A stretch of DNA of 64,000 nt, taken from NCBI RefSeq assembly GCF_014207355.1, contig NZ_JACHEF010000007.1:124001-188000 (forward strand), in the 5' to 3' direction. Every line of letters starts with the position of its first letter. The stretch's first letter is position 1. The DNA is from Mesorhizobium sangaii. GTDB lineage: Bacteria; Pseudomonadota; Alphaproteobacteria; Rhizobiales; Rhizobiaceae. The notes under the pieces were generated by a model, which was not told where the DNA came from, did no database searches, and was given only the letters and a program-made list of their open reading frames with translations. The translations under genes and the position numbers were made by a program. Of the stretch, positions 25,448 through 39,290 are shown piece by piece.

Positions 25448-26449
25448 CTAGGCCGCGCCGATGCGCAGGAGATCGTGCAGGTGGATCAATCCGACCGGCC
25501 GTCCGCCTTCCACCACCATCAGACTGGTGATGGCTGAATTGTTGATCGTCTGCAGCGCCGTTGCCACGAGCGTGTCTGGCGACGCCGTTTTCGGTCCTTT
25601 TGTCATCACCTCATCCACCGTCATCGCCAGCAGGTTGCCGCCGATGTGACGCCTTATGTCACCGTCGGTGATGATGCCGACCAGCGCGCCGTCGGCGTCG
25701 GTGATCGCCACGCAGCCAAATCCCTTGCGCGACAGTTCCAGGATCGCGTCCTGCATGCCGGTGCCCGTGGCCACCAGCGGCAGCCTGTCGCCGACATGCA
25801 TGATCTCGTGGATCTGCGTCAGGTTGGCGCCGAGCTGACCACCCGGGTGAAAGGTACGAAAATGGTCCGGCGTGAAGCCGCGCGCTTCGAGCAGGGCGAT
25901 CGCCAGCGCATCGCCCATCACCAGTTGCAGCAGCGTCGAGGTCGTCGGCGCCAGGCCGTGTGGACAGGCCTCAGGCGCGCGGGGCAGCAGCAGCACGACG
26001 TCCGCGGCCCGCGCCAGCGCCGATGTCTCTCCGGCGGTGACGGCGATAAGCGGAATGGAGAAGCGCCTGGAATAGGCGACAATGCCCATCAGTTCCCTGC
26101 TCTCGCCCGACCACGACATGGCGATGATGGCATCGTCCCTGGCAATCATACCGAGATCGCCGTGATTGGCTTCGGCGGGATGGACGAAAAAGGCCGGTGT
26201 ACCGGTCGAGGCCAGCGTCGCCGCGATCTTCGAACCGATATGGCCGCTTTTGCCGACGCCGGTGACGATCAGCCGGCCCTCGATCTTCGAGATCATCTCG
26301 ACAGCCTGAGCGAAAGGCCCAGCCAATCCGTTCTCGAGTGCCTCGGCAAGTGCCGCGACACCAGCCTGCTCCGTTGCCACCGTTCTCAGCGCCGAAGCGA
26401 TCGACGCTTGCCTGTCCAAAGGCTTCTTATTCAGGGATCCCGCATGCAT
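25448..26449 (-). CDS. kdsD: KpsF/GutQ family arabinose-5-phosphate isomerase
   Basis: Interconverts ribulose 5-phosphate and arabinose 5-phosphate, the entry to KDO for lipopolysaccharide. ATG at 26447-26449 gives 333 residues, the family norm; the frame opens 26 codons earlier at 26527. The SIS domain (about 40-180) has TGVGKSGHIG, HPAEANHGDLG and SWSGES; two CBS domains follow (about 205-330) with GIITDGDIRRH. It is unlinked to other KDO genes, so a capsule-specific paralogue cannot be excluded. Confidence 0.92.
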   Translation of the reverse strand: MHAGSLNKKPLDRQASIASALRTVATEQAGVAALAEALENGLAGPFAQAVEMISKIEGRLIVTGVGKSGHIGSKIAATLASTGTPAFFVHPAEANHGDLGMIARDDAIIAMSWSGESRELMGIVAYSRRFSIPLIAVTAGETSALARAADVVLLLPRAPEACPHGLAPTTSTLLQLVMGDALAIALLEARGFTPDHFRTFHPGGQLGANLTQIHEIMHVGDRLPLVATGTGMQDAILELSRKGFGCVAITDADGALVGIITDGDIRRHIGGNLLAMTVDEVMTKGPKTASPDTLVATALQTINNSAITSLMVVEGGRPVGLIHLHDLLRIGAA

Positions 26450-26680
26450 GGCTGATGCGATTAGCGCGTTGCTGCCCGCCTGTCCAACAGAAATGGCCCC
26501 ATGGTGGTTCGGGACAACACCAAGCATGCAACCAAAAGGCTAATAACACACGCCTGATGAAACCCTTTGGAAATCGGCGCTTGAGGCCGCTGGCGGGTTG
26601 CCGCCTCAACGCTCCGTTAACCATCCCCATTTACGGTTCGGTAAGTATGGCGCGCGTGCGCCGCGCAAGCAGTGGTGACG

Positions 26681-28474
26681 ATGTCCGGGGGCCAGCCAGA
26701 AAAATCAGGAAGACGGAAGGGCATGGCTGCCTGCGCCTTGCTGCTGGCGACCAGCATGCTTGCCTTGCTGCGCCCGACGGCGCTCCATGCCCAGGAAACG
26801 GAGCTCCGCGGCGAGGTCTCCGAAACGGCGATCCTGTCCGACCAGCAGCGCAAGGCGAGACAGCTGGCTCTGGCAGCCCAGGGCCAGCAGGCGCCGGCCG
26901 ACGCCGCTCAGGACAATGCGCCGGCACGAACCTACCTGCCGGCCAGCGCCGGCGCGGTGCCTGACGACACGGACACCGACGCCGCGACCGCGACCGGCAG
27001 CGTGTTCGATCCGCCTTCGGCCACCGACGATACCTCCGCCGACACTGCGGCACCGCCAAAGCCTCGTCGCCGGCCATCGACTGCCAGACAAAGTGCGGCG
27101 GATCAGGCCAAGGACAAGGCGGCCGGCAGGTCGAAGAAGAAAAAGGCGACGGCCTCGGCCACGGACGCCGCGACCACGGGCGCCATTACATCCACGACGG
27201 ATGATACCGACACCAATGACGCGGATCAGGAGGCGGCCAACCGCCGCGCCCTCACCATCGACAGCGCCGATAGGCAGAAGCTCGACCGCGGCGCCGAACG
27301 AACCGCCTCCATCGAAGGCCAGGACAAGAAGGCCGAGGACGATCCGTTTGCCGCCACCGGCGTCAAATGGGGTTCTTTCGTCATTCGGCCGACGATCGAA
27401 CAAGGCCTGACCGCCACCTCGAACGGTGATTCCAGCAGTGCCGGCACGTCGGCGCTATTGTCCGAGACGGCGCTGCGCTTTTCCGCCGTCTCCGACTGGC
27501 GTGAGAACTCGGCGACGATCGACGGCTATGGCCTTTTCCGCGAGACCGTGTCGGGCTATTCGGTTCACAATGAGCAGGGCCGCATAGAAGGCCAGCTCAA
27601 CGTCGACCTCGACAACGAACTGCGCGCCATCGCCAAGCTCGGCTACGAGGCCGTGCCGGAATCGGCCTCCTCGCCGGACGCCATTGCTGGCGTCAACACG
27701 CAGCCGCTGCGGCAGACCGTGGACGGCAGCCTCGGCATCGAGAAAGACGCCGGCAAGATGCGGTATGCGCTGACCGGCGCGGTCACGCACGACTTCTACG
27801 GCGACGCCGAGCTTTCGGACGGCACCTCGTTGTCGCAGAAGGACCGCGACTCCACGCTCTATACGGCAACCCTGCGCACCGGTTACGAGATTTCTCCGGC
27901 ACTCACCCCCTTCACCGAAGTCGAGGTCGGCCGCCGGACCTATGATCAACGCATCGACACCGATGGCTTCGAGCGCTCGTCGAAGCGGCTGGGCGCGCGC
28001 GCCGGCCTTGAGCTCGACATGGGCGAGAAGCTGTCGGGCGAATTCTCGGCCGGCTGGCTGCGTGAGGCGATCGACGACGACCGGCTCGAAGCGATTTCGG
28101 GCGCGACCGTCAACGCCGACCTCAAATGGTCGCCGGAACGCGGCACCACGATCGGCCTGACCGGCCTGACCACCGTCGAGCCCACGACCACCGCCGGGCA
28201 AAGCGGCGATATCCTTTATTCAGGCCGCTTGACGGGCGAGCGGCAAATCCGGGCCAACCTCACCGGAAATGCGGCCCTGGGCCTGGATTGGCGCGATTAC
28301 ATCGGCGTCGACGGCCATGACAGGACGTTGAGCGCCGAGGCCGGCCTGACCTGGTGGCTGAACCGCTATGCCGGCCTCACCACCCGGGTGAGGACCGAAA
28401 AGCTGACCAGCAACCTGCCGGGCCGCGACTACACGGCCAACAGCATCTTCCTCGGCGTGAAGGTGCAGCGCTGA
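26681..28474 (+). CDS. Outer membrane beta-barrel protein
   Basis: About 597 residues. Possible starts are GTG 26672, ATG 26681 and ATG 26723; the last has GGAAG boxes upstream. All keep the signal peptide (cleavage near LHA|QE). Residues ~45-205 are a low-complexity, Asp/Ala/Thr-rich spacer with a basic patch RSKKKKA. From about residue 225 the chain shows alternating amphipathic strands ending in a terminal strand NSIFLGVKVQR, as expected for a 14-18-strand barrel. I place it in the rhizobial beta-barrel (BBP2-like) group; cargo unknown. Confidence 0.82.
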   Translation: MSGGQPEKSGRRKGMAACALLLATSMLALLRPTALHAQETELRGEVSETAILSDQQRKARQLALAAQGQQAPADAAQDNAPARTYLPASAGAVPDDTDTDAATATGSVFDPPSATDDTSADTAAPPKPRRRPSTARQSAADQAKDKAAGRSKKKKATASATDAATTGAITSTTDDTDTNDADQEAANRRALTIDSADRQKLDRGAERTASIEGQDKKAEDDPFAATGVKWGSFVIRPTIEQGLTATSNGDSSSAGTSALLSETALRFSAVSDWRENSATIDGYGLFRETVSGYSVHNEQGRIEGQLNVDLDNELRAIAKLGYEAVPESASSPDAIAGVNTQPLRQTVDGSLGIEKDAGKMRYALTGAVTHDFYGDAELSDGTSLSQKDRDSTLYTATLRTGYEISPALTPFTEVEVGRRTYDQRIDTDGFERSSKRLGARAGLELDMGEKLSGEFSAGWLREAIDDDRLEAISGATVNADLKWSPERGTTIGLTGLTTVEPTTTAGQSGDILYSGRLTGERQIRANLTGNAALGLDWRDYIGVDGHDRTLSAEAGLTWWLNRYAGLTTRVRTEKLTSNLPGRDYTANSIFLGVKVQR

Positions 28475-28492
28475 GCACGGCGCCAAGAAGGG

Positions 28493-28610
28493 TATTCCGG
28501 TCAGGCCTAGTGGAGAGCGACGGATTCAGAGAACCTGAGCGGAGCGTACGTTCGGGTACATGAGCACAGGCGCAGCAAACCGTCGCTCGCAGGCCGGCAT
28601 CACCGGAATA
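28493..28610. repeat. Dispersed palindromic repeat, family A copy 3
   Basis: Arms GAGCGACGG (28515-28523)/CCGTCGCTC (28580-28588), extended by TATTCCGGT (28493-28501)/ACCGGAATA (28602-28610). The core gagaacc, gcggagcgtac and gtgagcac-like segments match copies 1 and 2. It fills the space between the convergent beta-barrel and galU genes, its right end 11 bp from the galU stop. Confidence 0.78.
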
Positions 28611-28621
28611 TCGACATAGCC

Positions 28622-29527
28622 TTAGAAGGCGGCGCCGCGACGCTCCGACGGTTTCAGCTCGTCAAGAAGCGTCCGGATGACGCCGGCCATGCTCTCGTTC
28701 ATGTCGCTGCGCCACAGCGCGAAGGCCACATTGGCCTCGACGAAGCCTTCCGGCGATCCGCAATCGAAAGTGCGGCCCTGATAGTGGTAGCCATAGAAGG
28801 GCTGCTGCTTTTCCAGCTTCAGCATCGCGTCGGTGAGCTGGATCTCGTTGCCGGCGCCCTTTTCCTGGCCTTCGAGGATCTTGAAGATCTCGGGCTGCAG
28901 GATGTAGCGCCCATTGATGTAGAGATTGGACGGTGCGGTGCCGGTCTTCGGCTTTTCCACCATCTCGGTGATGCGGAAGCCGTGATGCGTGTCCTCGCCG
29001 CGGCCGACGATGCCGTATTTGTGGGCTTCGGCCGGGTCGCATTCCTGCACCGCGATGATGTTGTTGCCGGTTTCCTGGTAGAGCTCGACCATGTCCTTCA
29101 TGCAGCTCTTTTCGGACTGCATGATCATGTCGGGCAACAAAAGGGCGAACGGTTCGTCACCGACCAGCTCGCGCGCGCACCAGACGGCATGGCCAAGGCC
29201 AAGCGGCACCTGCTGGCGGGTGAAGCTGGTCTGCCCCGGCGCCGGCTGCAGGCGTTGCAGGCGGGCGAGTTGGTCGTCCTTGCCGCGCTGTGCCAGCGTG
29301 TCGTAAAGCTCGAACTGGACGTCGAAATGGTCCTCGATGACGGCCTTGTTGCGGCCGGTCACGAAGATGAAATGTTCGATGCCGGCCTCGCGCGCCTCAT
29401 CCACCACATATTGGATCACTGGCCGGTCGACGACGGTCAGCATTTCCTTGGGGATGGCCTTGGTGGCCGGGAGAAACCGTGTGCCGAGACCGGCGACCGG
29501 GAAGACTGCCTTGCGAACTCTCTTCAT
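28622..29527 (-). CDS. galU: UTP-glucose-1-phosphate uridylyltransferase
   Basis: Makes UDP-glucose for exopolysaccharide, LPS and cyclic glucan. The 301 residues are full length. The nucleotidyltransferase signature is at the N-terminus (AGLGTRFLPATKAIPKEM, residues 14-31), and the GalU stretches YVVDEAREAGI, LGLGHAVWCA and LLPDMIMQ follow. It is monocistronic and shares repeat A copy 3 at its 3' end. Confidence 0.96.
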   Translation of the reverse strand: MKRVRKAVFPVAGLGTRFLPATKAIPKEMLTVVDRPVIQYVVDEAREAGIEHFIFVTGRNKAVIEDHFDVQFELYDTLAQRGKDDQLARLQRLQPAPGQTSFTRQQVPLGLGHAVWCARELVGDEPFALLLPDMIMQSEKSCMKDMVELYQETGNNIIAVQECDPAEAHKYGIVGRGEDTHHGFRITEMVEKPKTGTAPSNLYINGRYILQPEIFKILEGQEKGAGNEIQLTDAMLKLEKQQPFYGYHYQGRTFDCGSPEGFVEANVAFALWRSDMNESMAGVIRTLLDELKPSERRGAAF

Positions 29528-29736
29528 ACTGTCAATTATCCGTTTGATGGCCTGCTCCGCAATCCCCGTCTCAAGACATTTTCACGCCGGAATTGAGGAC
29601 TACTGAGCGACTGAGGGGAACATTCCCCGGTAAAGCTTCGAGGCGTCTTTTCGTTCCCGGCGGCACCTATGGTAAACTAATTCCTAACCTGGTTCGGCGA
29701 TGAATGGTCTTTCCTGAGACAGAGAAAGGGGAAAAG

Positions 29737-30957
29737 ATGTCCGTTCGCAGTGCCGCAAAGCGTTTTACCAGCGTCATCGCGGCAGCCAGCCTCTCGCTCG
29801 CCCTGCTGATGCCCGTCCCGGCGTTCGCCGATGCCGGTTTCCGGCAGTGGGTCGCCGGCTTCCGCGCCACAGCCGTGCAGAGCGGCGTTTCCGGTGCCCT
29901 CTACGACCAGGCCTTCAGGGACATCCGGGATATCGACCCGGTGGTGCTGGAAAAGGCGCGTACGCAGCCGGAATTCACCGCACCTGCCTGGGACTATTTC
30001 GACAACCGCGTCCATGACCAGTCTGTCGCCGTCGGCCAGCAAATGGCCAAGAAGTGGAAGCCGTGGCTGGACAGGATCGAGGCCAGATTCGGCGTCGACC
30101 GCTACATTCTGCTCGCCATCTGGTCGATGGAATCGAACTATGGCGAAATCCTCAAGCGCGACGACATCATGCGCAACGTCGTGCGCTCGCTGGCGACCCT
30201 GGCCTATGCCGATCCGAAACGGGCGAAATTCGCCCGCACCCAGCTGATCGCCGCACTCAAGATCCTGCAGACCGGCGATATCGACGAAAGCCATCTGAGC
30301 GGGTCCTGGGCCGGCGCCATGGGCCACACCCAGTTCATCCCGACCAGCTATCAGCACTATGCCGTCGACATGGACGGCAACGGCAAGCGCGACATCTGGA
30401 ATTCGATCCCCGATGCGCTGGCGACGTCCGCCAACCTGTTGAAGAAGAATGGCTGGCAGGCCGGCAAGACCTGGGGCTATGAGGTTAGCTTGCCGGCCGG
30501 CAAGCTTCCTGGCGGCTCGAAGACGCTGTCGCAATGGCAGGCGCTCGGCGTCGTCAGGGCCAACGGCAAGCCGTTCAAGAACGGCTCCGACAAGGCGACG
30601 CTGAAAGTGCCGGACGGCCGCGGCGGTCCAGCCTTCCTGATGATCAAGAATTTCTCGGTCATCAAGGCCTACAACAATGCCGACAAATATGCGCTTGCCG
30701 TCGGTCTTCTCGCCGACGAAATCGCCGGCTCCAGCGGTCTCGTGCAGGACTGGAAGCGGCCTTTCACCAAGCTCACCTTCGAGGAAAGGCAGGAGCTGCA
30801 GAAACGGCTTTCCCAGCATGGCCTCTACGACGGCAAATTCGACGGCAAGATCGGCGACGGCTCGAAAACCGCCATCATGGCCTTCCAGGCCAAGGCCGGA
30901 TTGACCCAGGACGGCTATCCGAGCATGGAAGTGCTGAAGTGGCTCCGGCAGAAATAG
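29737..30957 (+). CDS. Lytic murein transglycosylase (MltB type) with peptidoglycan-binding domain
   Basis: Cleaves the glycan strands of peptidoglycan with 1,6-anhydro product formation. ATG 29737 follows GAAAGGGGAAAAG; the upstream ATG at 29704 is disfavoured. The 406 residues have a signal peptide (cleavage near AFA|DA), an SLT/MltB domain with catalytic Glu132 in WSMESNYGE, the GAMGHTQFIPTSY and DIWNSIPDALAT motifs, and a C-terminal PG_binding_1 domain (about 345-402). No lipobox, so it is periplasmic. Confidence 0.94.
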   Translation: MSVRSAAKRFTSVIAAASLSLALLMPVPAFADAGFRQWVAGFRATAVQSGVSGALYDQAFRDIRDIDPVVLEKARTQPEFTAPAWDYFDNRVHDQSVAVGQQMAKKWKPWLDRIEARFGVDRYILLAIWSMESNYGEILKRDDIMRNVVRSLATLAYADPKRAKFARTQLIAALKILQTGDIDESHLSGSWAGAMGHTQFIPTSYQHYAVDMDGNGKRDIWNSIPDALATSANLLKKNGWQAGKTWGYEVSLPAGKLPGGSKTLSQWQALGVVRANGKPFKNGSDKATLKVPDGRGGPAFLMIKNFSVIKAYNNADKYALAVGLLADEIAGSSGLVQDWKRPFTKLTFEERQELQKRLSQHGLYDGKFDGKIGDGSKTAIMAFQAKAGLTQDGYPSMEVLKWLRQK

Positions 30958-31033
30958 AGCCACCTACGGTGCCGCGTAGCCTTCCGGACGCGCAAAGGAC
31001 ACTGTAGCAATCTGTTTGGTGCAATGCCCTTTA

Positions 31034-31052
31034 AAAAGTCGACGCGACTTTT
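31034..31052. terminator. Hairpin in the mltB-DUF459 gap
   Basis: AAAAGTCG (31034-31041), ACG loop, CGACTTTT (31045-31052): a perfect 8-bp stem whose own arm provides the T-run. It lies 77 bp after the transglycosylase stop and 33 bp before the next start, so it may terminate one or attenuate the other. Confidence 0.6.
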
Positions 31053-31084
31053 CAAGGCAGTGCGCCACGGGATGGAGGAAACGA

Positions 31085-32305
31085 TTGGCTTCGGCTGCGC
31101 GCATCGCAGGGCTTGTTCGTCGCATGCCGGTGCTGATTCTGGCCGTCGTCGTGCTCGCCGTCGGCGTGGCTGGCGCCTTCCATGCGCCGGCCATGGCGCA
31201 GGAGCAGCAATACCGCGGCTGGTCGTTGCGTGACCTTCTGTTTCCACGCCGCAGCGAGCGGATCGAGCCGCCGCTGAACATCCAGAAGGCGAAGCCGAAG
31301 CCGCGCAAACCCCGCGTCCCGCGTGCGCCGGCCGAACCGCAAATGCCGATCGCCGAGAAAGTCCCTGATGCCCGCACCGTCCTGGTGGTCGGCGATTTCA
31401 TGGCGTCCGGGCTGGCCGAAGGCCTCGACACCGCCTTTGCCGAAAACACCGGCATCAGGATCGTGGCACGCAGCAATGGCTCGTCCGGCTTCGTGCGCGA
31501 TGATTTCTACAACTGGCCCGAACAGATCAAGACGCTGATCGAGACCGAGAAACCGGCCGCCGTGGTCGTCATGCTGGGTTCCAACGACCGTCAGCAGATG
31601 AAGGTGGGGGATGTGCGCGAGCAGCCCCGGTCCGAGAACTGGACCAAGGAATATGAGCGCCGCACCGATGCACTCGGTAAGGCCATCGCCGACGCCAAGG
31701 TGCCCTTCCTGTGGGTTGGCATGCCGGCCTTCAGGGTGCCGAAGATGACCTCCGACATGCTGGCGTTCAACGACATCTACCATCAGGTCGCCGAAAGCCA
31801 TGGCGGTGAATTCGTCGACGTCTGGGACGGCTTCGTCGACGAAAACGGCGCTTTCGTCACCAGCGGTCCCGATATGAACGGCCAGCCGGTGCGGCTGCGA
31901 GCCGATGACGGCATCAACGTCTCGAAGGCCGGCAAGCGCAAGCTCGCCTTCTATACCGAAAAGCCGCTGATGAAGATCCTGGGCCTCGCCGCGCCGGGAA
32001 GCGTGGCCCCGGCAACCGCGCCGGCGGGTGCGCCCGTCGAGGCGCCGGGGCCGGCCGCCGCGCCCATCGTCATCGATCGCACCGCGCCGATGCTGCTCAG
32101 CGATCCGGCACTCGATGGCGGCTCCGAACTTCTCGGCGCAGCCCCGCCGGCAAAGGCCAATTCGGACCTGCCCGGTGAAAAACTGGTAGTCGAGGGCAAG
32201 GCGCCGGAAGCCTCGCCCGGCCGTGCCGACGATTTCTCCTGGCCACCCCGGACGCAGCCTGCGGCGGCAGCAGCACCCGGCACGACGACGGCGATCAACC
32301 CTTAG
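31085..32305 (+). CDS. DUF459 SGNH-hydrolase-like exported protein
   Basis: About 406 residues from a TTG start at 31085, chosen because GGAGG (31074-31078) sits exactly six bases upstream; upstream TTG/GTG codons at 31016-31019 have no ribosome site. The signal sequence (cleavage near AMA|QE) is followed by a basic Pro-rich stretch and an SGNH fold (about 85-300). Block I reads VVGDFMASG rather than GDS, block III keeps GSND, and block V reads DDGINV where a DxxH is expected, so the usual Ser and His are both replaced. The ~110-residue tail is Ala/Pro-rich. Possibly a catalytically degenerate polysaccharide-binding or acyl-handling protein. Confidence 0.85.
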   Translation: MASAARIAGLVRRMPVLILAVVVLAVGVAGAFHAPAMAQEQQYRGWSLRDLLFPRRSERIEPPLNIQKAKPKPRKPRVPRAPAEPQMPIAEKVPDARTVLVVGDFMASGLAEGLDTAFAENTGIRIVARSNGSSGFVRDDFYNWPEQIKTLIETEKPAAVVVMLGSNDRQQMKVGDVREQPRSENWTKEYERRTDALGKAIADAKVPFLWVGMPAFRVPKMTSDMLAFNDIYHQVAESHGGEFVDVWDGFVDENGAFVTSGPDMNGQPVRLRADDGINVSKAGKRKLAFYTEKPLMKILGLAAPGSVAPATAPAGAPVEAPGPAAAPIVIDRTAPMLLSDPALDGGSELLGAAPPAKANSDLPGEKLVVEGKAPEASPGRADDFSWPPRTQPAAAAAPGTTTAINP

Positions 32306-32326
32306 AAGCTCCCCTGAGCCCGTTTC

Positions 32327-32450
32327 GAAATTCGCTCCCGCGAGTCATTGGTGGCGGTTTCGAGAACCGGCGCGGAGCGTACGTCAAAGTACGTGAGCAC
32401 ACCGGAAGCGCAGAAAACGCCTCCAGATGGCCGCGCGGGAGTAGAATTTC
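32327..32450. repeat. Dispersed palindromic repeat, family A copy 2
   Basis: Outer arms GAAATTC (32327-32333)/GAATTTC (32444-32450) and CTCCCGCG (32335-32342)/CGCGGGAG (32434-32441); core hairpin CGTAC (32378-32382)-GTCAAA-GTACG (32389-32393). Between convergent DUF459 and gltD genes, its right end 8 bp from the gltD stop. Confidence 0.82.
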
Positions 32451-32458
32451 CATCGGGC

Positions 32459-33913
32459 TCAGCTCGGTAGTACGGTCGACCCCATCAATGCCTCGTCGAT
32501 CGAACGCGCCGCCTGGCGGCCCTCGCGGATCGCCCAGACGACCAGCGACTGCCCGCGACGCACGTCGCCTGCCGCATAGAGCCTGTCGACGCTGGTCTTG
32601 TAGTCGCGGTCATTGGCTTCGACGTTCCTGGAACGGCGGCTGTCGGTGACGATCTTCATCTGGCCGTCCAATTCCCCAACCAGGCCGGCGGTGGCCGGGC
32701 CGGCGAAGCCGATGGCGATGAAGGCGAGATCGGCGCGGATGACGAATTCGGTGCCGGCGATCGGCTTGCGCTTCTCGTCGACCTCGCAGCACTTGACGCC
32801 GGTCAATTGGCCTTCCTCGCCGATGAACTCGAGCGTCGCCACCTGGAATTCGCGCTCCGCTCCTTCGGCCTGCGAGGACGAGGTGCGCATCTTGGTCGCC
32901 CAGTAAGGCCAGACCGACAGCTTGTCTTCCTTCTCCGGCGGCTGTGGGCGGATGTCGAGTTGTGTGACGCGCACGGCGCCCTGGCGGAAGGCGGTGCCGA
33001 CGCAGTCGGACGCGGTATCGCCGCCGCCGACGACGACGACATGCTGGCCGCCGGCGATGATCGGATGCGACGGCCAGGCCACCGACTGGATCGGCTCGCC
33101 GCCGACCCGCCTGTTCTGCTGCACCAGATAGGGCATCGCATCATGCACGCCGCCGAGATCGTCGCCCGGGATGCCGGCCGCGCGCGGTGTTTCGGAACCG
33201 CCGCAATAGAGGACCGCGTCATGTTCGGCGAGCAGTTCGGCAATCGGTTTGTCGACACCGACATTGACGCCGCAATGGAAGGTCACGCCCTCACCCTGCA
33301 TCTGCTCGATGCGCCGGTCGATATAGTGCTTCTCGATCTTGAAGTCGGGAATGCCGTAGCGCATCAGTCCGCCCGGCCGGCTTTCGCGTTCATAGACATG
33401 GACGTCGTGGCCGGCGCGGCCAAGCTGCTGGGCAGCCGCCATGCCGGCCGGGCCAGAGCCGATGACGGCGACGCGTTTGCCGGTCTTCCTCTCTGGCGGA
33501 TAGGGCCTGATATGGCCGGTCTCATAGGCCTTGTCGGCGATCGCCTGCTCGACCGTCTTGATGGCGACGGGAATGTCCTCGAGGTTCAGCGTGCAGGCTT
33601 CCTCGCAGGGCGCGGGGCAGATGCGGCCGGTGAACTCCGGGAAGTTGTTAGTCGAATGCAGGTTGCGGATCGCGTTGTCCCAGTCACCATTGTAGACGAG
33701 GTCGTTCCAGTCCGGGATCTGGTTGTGGATCGGGCAGCCCGTCGGTCCATGGCAGAACGGAATGCCGCAATCCATGCAGCGCGCGGCCTGTTTCTCGACC
33801 TCCTTGTCCGACATCGGCAGCGTGAATTCGCGGAAATGCCGGATGCGGTCGGAGGCCGGCTGGTACTTGTGCACCTGCCGGTCGATTTCGAGAAAGCCTG
33901 TTACCTTGCCCAT
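32459..33913 (-). CDS. gltD: Glutamate synthase small subunit
   Basis: NADPH-oxidising beta subunit of GOGAT, passing electrons through FAD and 4Fe-4S clusters to GltB. The ATG at 33911-33913 with AGGAAC upstream gives 484 residues. Two N-terminal Cys groups for the clusters are present (CMDCGIPFCH...CP and CPAPCEEAC), then the FAD motif GSGPAGMAAAQQLGRAGH and the NADPH motif VVGGGDTASDCVG. It follows gltB on the same strand with a hairpin-rich 141-bp gap. Confidence 0.97.
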   Translation of the reverse strand: MGKVTGFLEIDRQVHKYQPASDRIRHFREFTLPMSDKEVEKQAARCMDCGIPFCHGPTGCPIHNQIPDWNDLVYNGDWDNAIRNLHSTNNFPEFTGRICPAPCEEACTLNLEDIPVAIKTVEQAIADKAYETGHIRPYPPERKTGKRVAVIGSGPAGMAAAQQLGRAGHDVHVYERESRPGGLMRYGIPDFKIEKHYIDRRIEQMQGEGVTFHCGVNVGVDKPIAELLAEHDAVLYCGGSETPRAAGIPGDDLGGVHDAMPYLVQQNRRVGGEPIQSVAWPSHPIIAGGQHVVVVGGGDTASDCVGTAFRQGAVRVTQLDIRPQPPEKEDKLSVWPYWATKMRTSSSQAEGAEREFQVATLEFIGEEGQLTGVKCCEVDEKRKPIAGTEFVIRADLAFIAIGFAGPATAGLVGELDGQMKIVTDSRRSRNVEANDRDYKTSVDRLYAAGDVRRGQSLVVWAIREGRQAARSIDEALMGSTVLPS

Positions 33914-33937
33914 AGTCCAGTTCCTGCTGTCCAGATG

Positions 33938-34043
33938 GTGCGGTTTTCGCCGCACCCGTTAACCTCTCGAGGCAGCCATGGCAACCTTGCCTTCGAGGTC
34001 AAGCTGTCGATGAAAGTGGGCCGGGAAACCTGGGCCTCCCGGC
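33938..34043 (-). promoter_or_regulatory. Hairpin cluster in the gltB-gltD gap
   Basis: Three stems: GTGCGG (33938-33943)/CCGCAC (33950-33955); CTCGAGGCA/TGCCTTCGAG (33966-33974/33988-33997, one bulge); GCCGGGA (34020-34026)/TCCCGGC (34037-34043). None has a T-run, so mRNA processing or partial attenuation is more likely than termination. Confidence 0.5.
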
Positions 34044-34054
34044 AACTGCCAAGT

Positions 34055-38815
<4,761 letters not shown>

Positions 38816-39290
38816 CTCTTGGTCCTCCATTCCCAGCCCTTCGGGCGCTGGTCTGCCCCGGCAAGCGCCTGGCTCACCCTGATCCTTGCGGCACGTCTTG
38901 CGAAATCCTTGCCGAACCAAGCGGCTTTCCGCATGGTTCGTATTCGTACAGGCCAGCGTCTGGCTGTCCAACCCGTCGCCCGCAGCAACAGCCGGAGAGG
39001 CCCAAATGATACGCCAATCCAGCTCGTTTTGTGCGACAAAATAAGACAGCACTACTGTCCTAAATTTTTATGACAGAATTTCTGGACGCATACAAGACCG
39101 ATTCACAAAAAACTTGTGCCGTCGGCGACATAAAATTACGTGAAGTTGAGGAAAAACGTAAGCTTCAGTCGCCGACCGCTGCCCCGGCCATGCCGACTGG
39201 CTTTAATGGTTTTCCGGCGCTTGGCCCTTGCGGTCACCATGCGAAACCGGTCAACCTTAGCCCGATTTCCCCAAAAACACAGGCAGATGC
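38816..39290. promoter_or_regulatory. Divergent control region of gltB and threonine aldolase
   Basis: 475 bp without a gene of its own. Two neighbouring perfect dyads stand out: TTTTGT-GCG-ACAAAA (39027-39041) and GACAG-CACTA-CTGTC (39045-39059), about 215 bp upstream of gltB. The gltB frame stays open to 39052 but without ribosome site or homology, so that stretch is leader. Regulator unknown. Confidence 0.5.

Noticed and set aside
38816..39052. Upstream extension of gltB
   Set aside because: Frame is open, but the good Shine-Dalgarno and family alignment point to the start at 38815.
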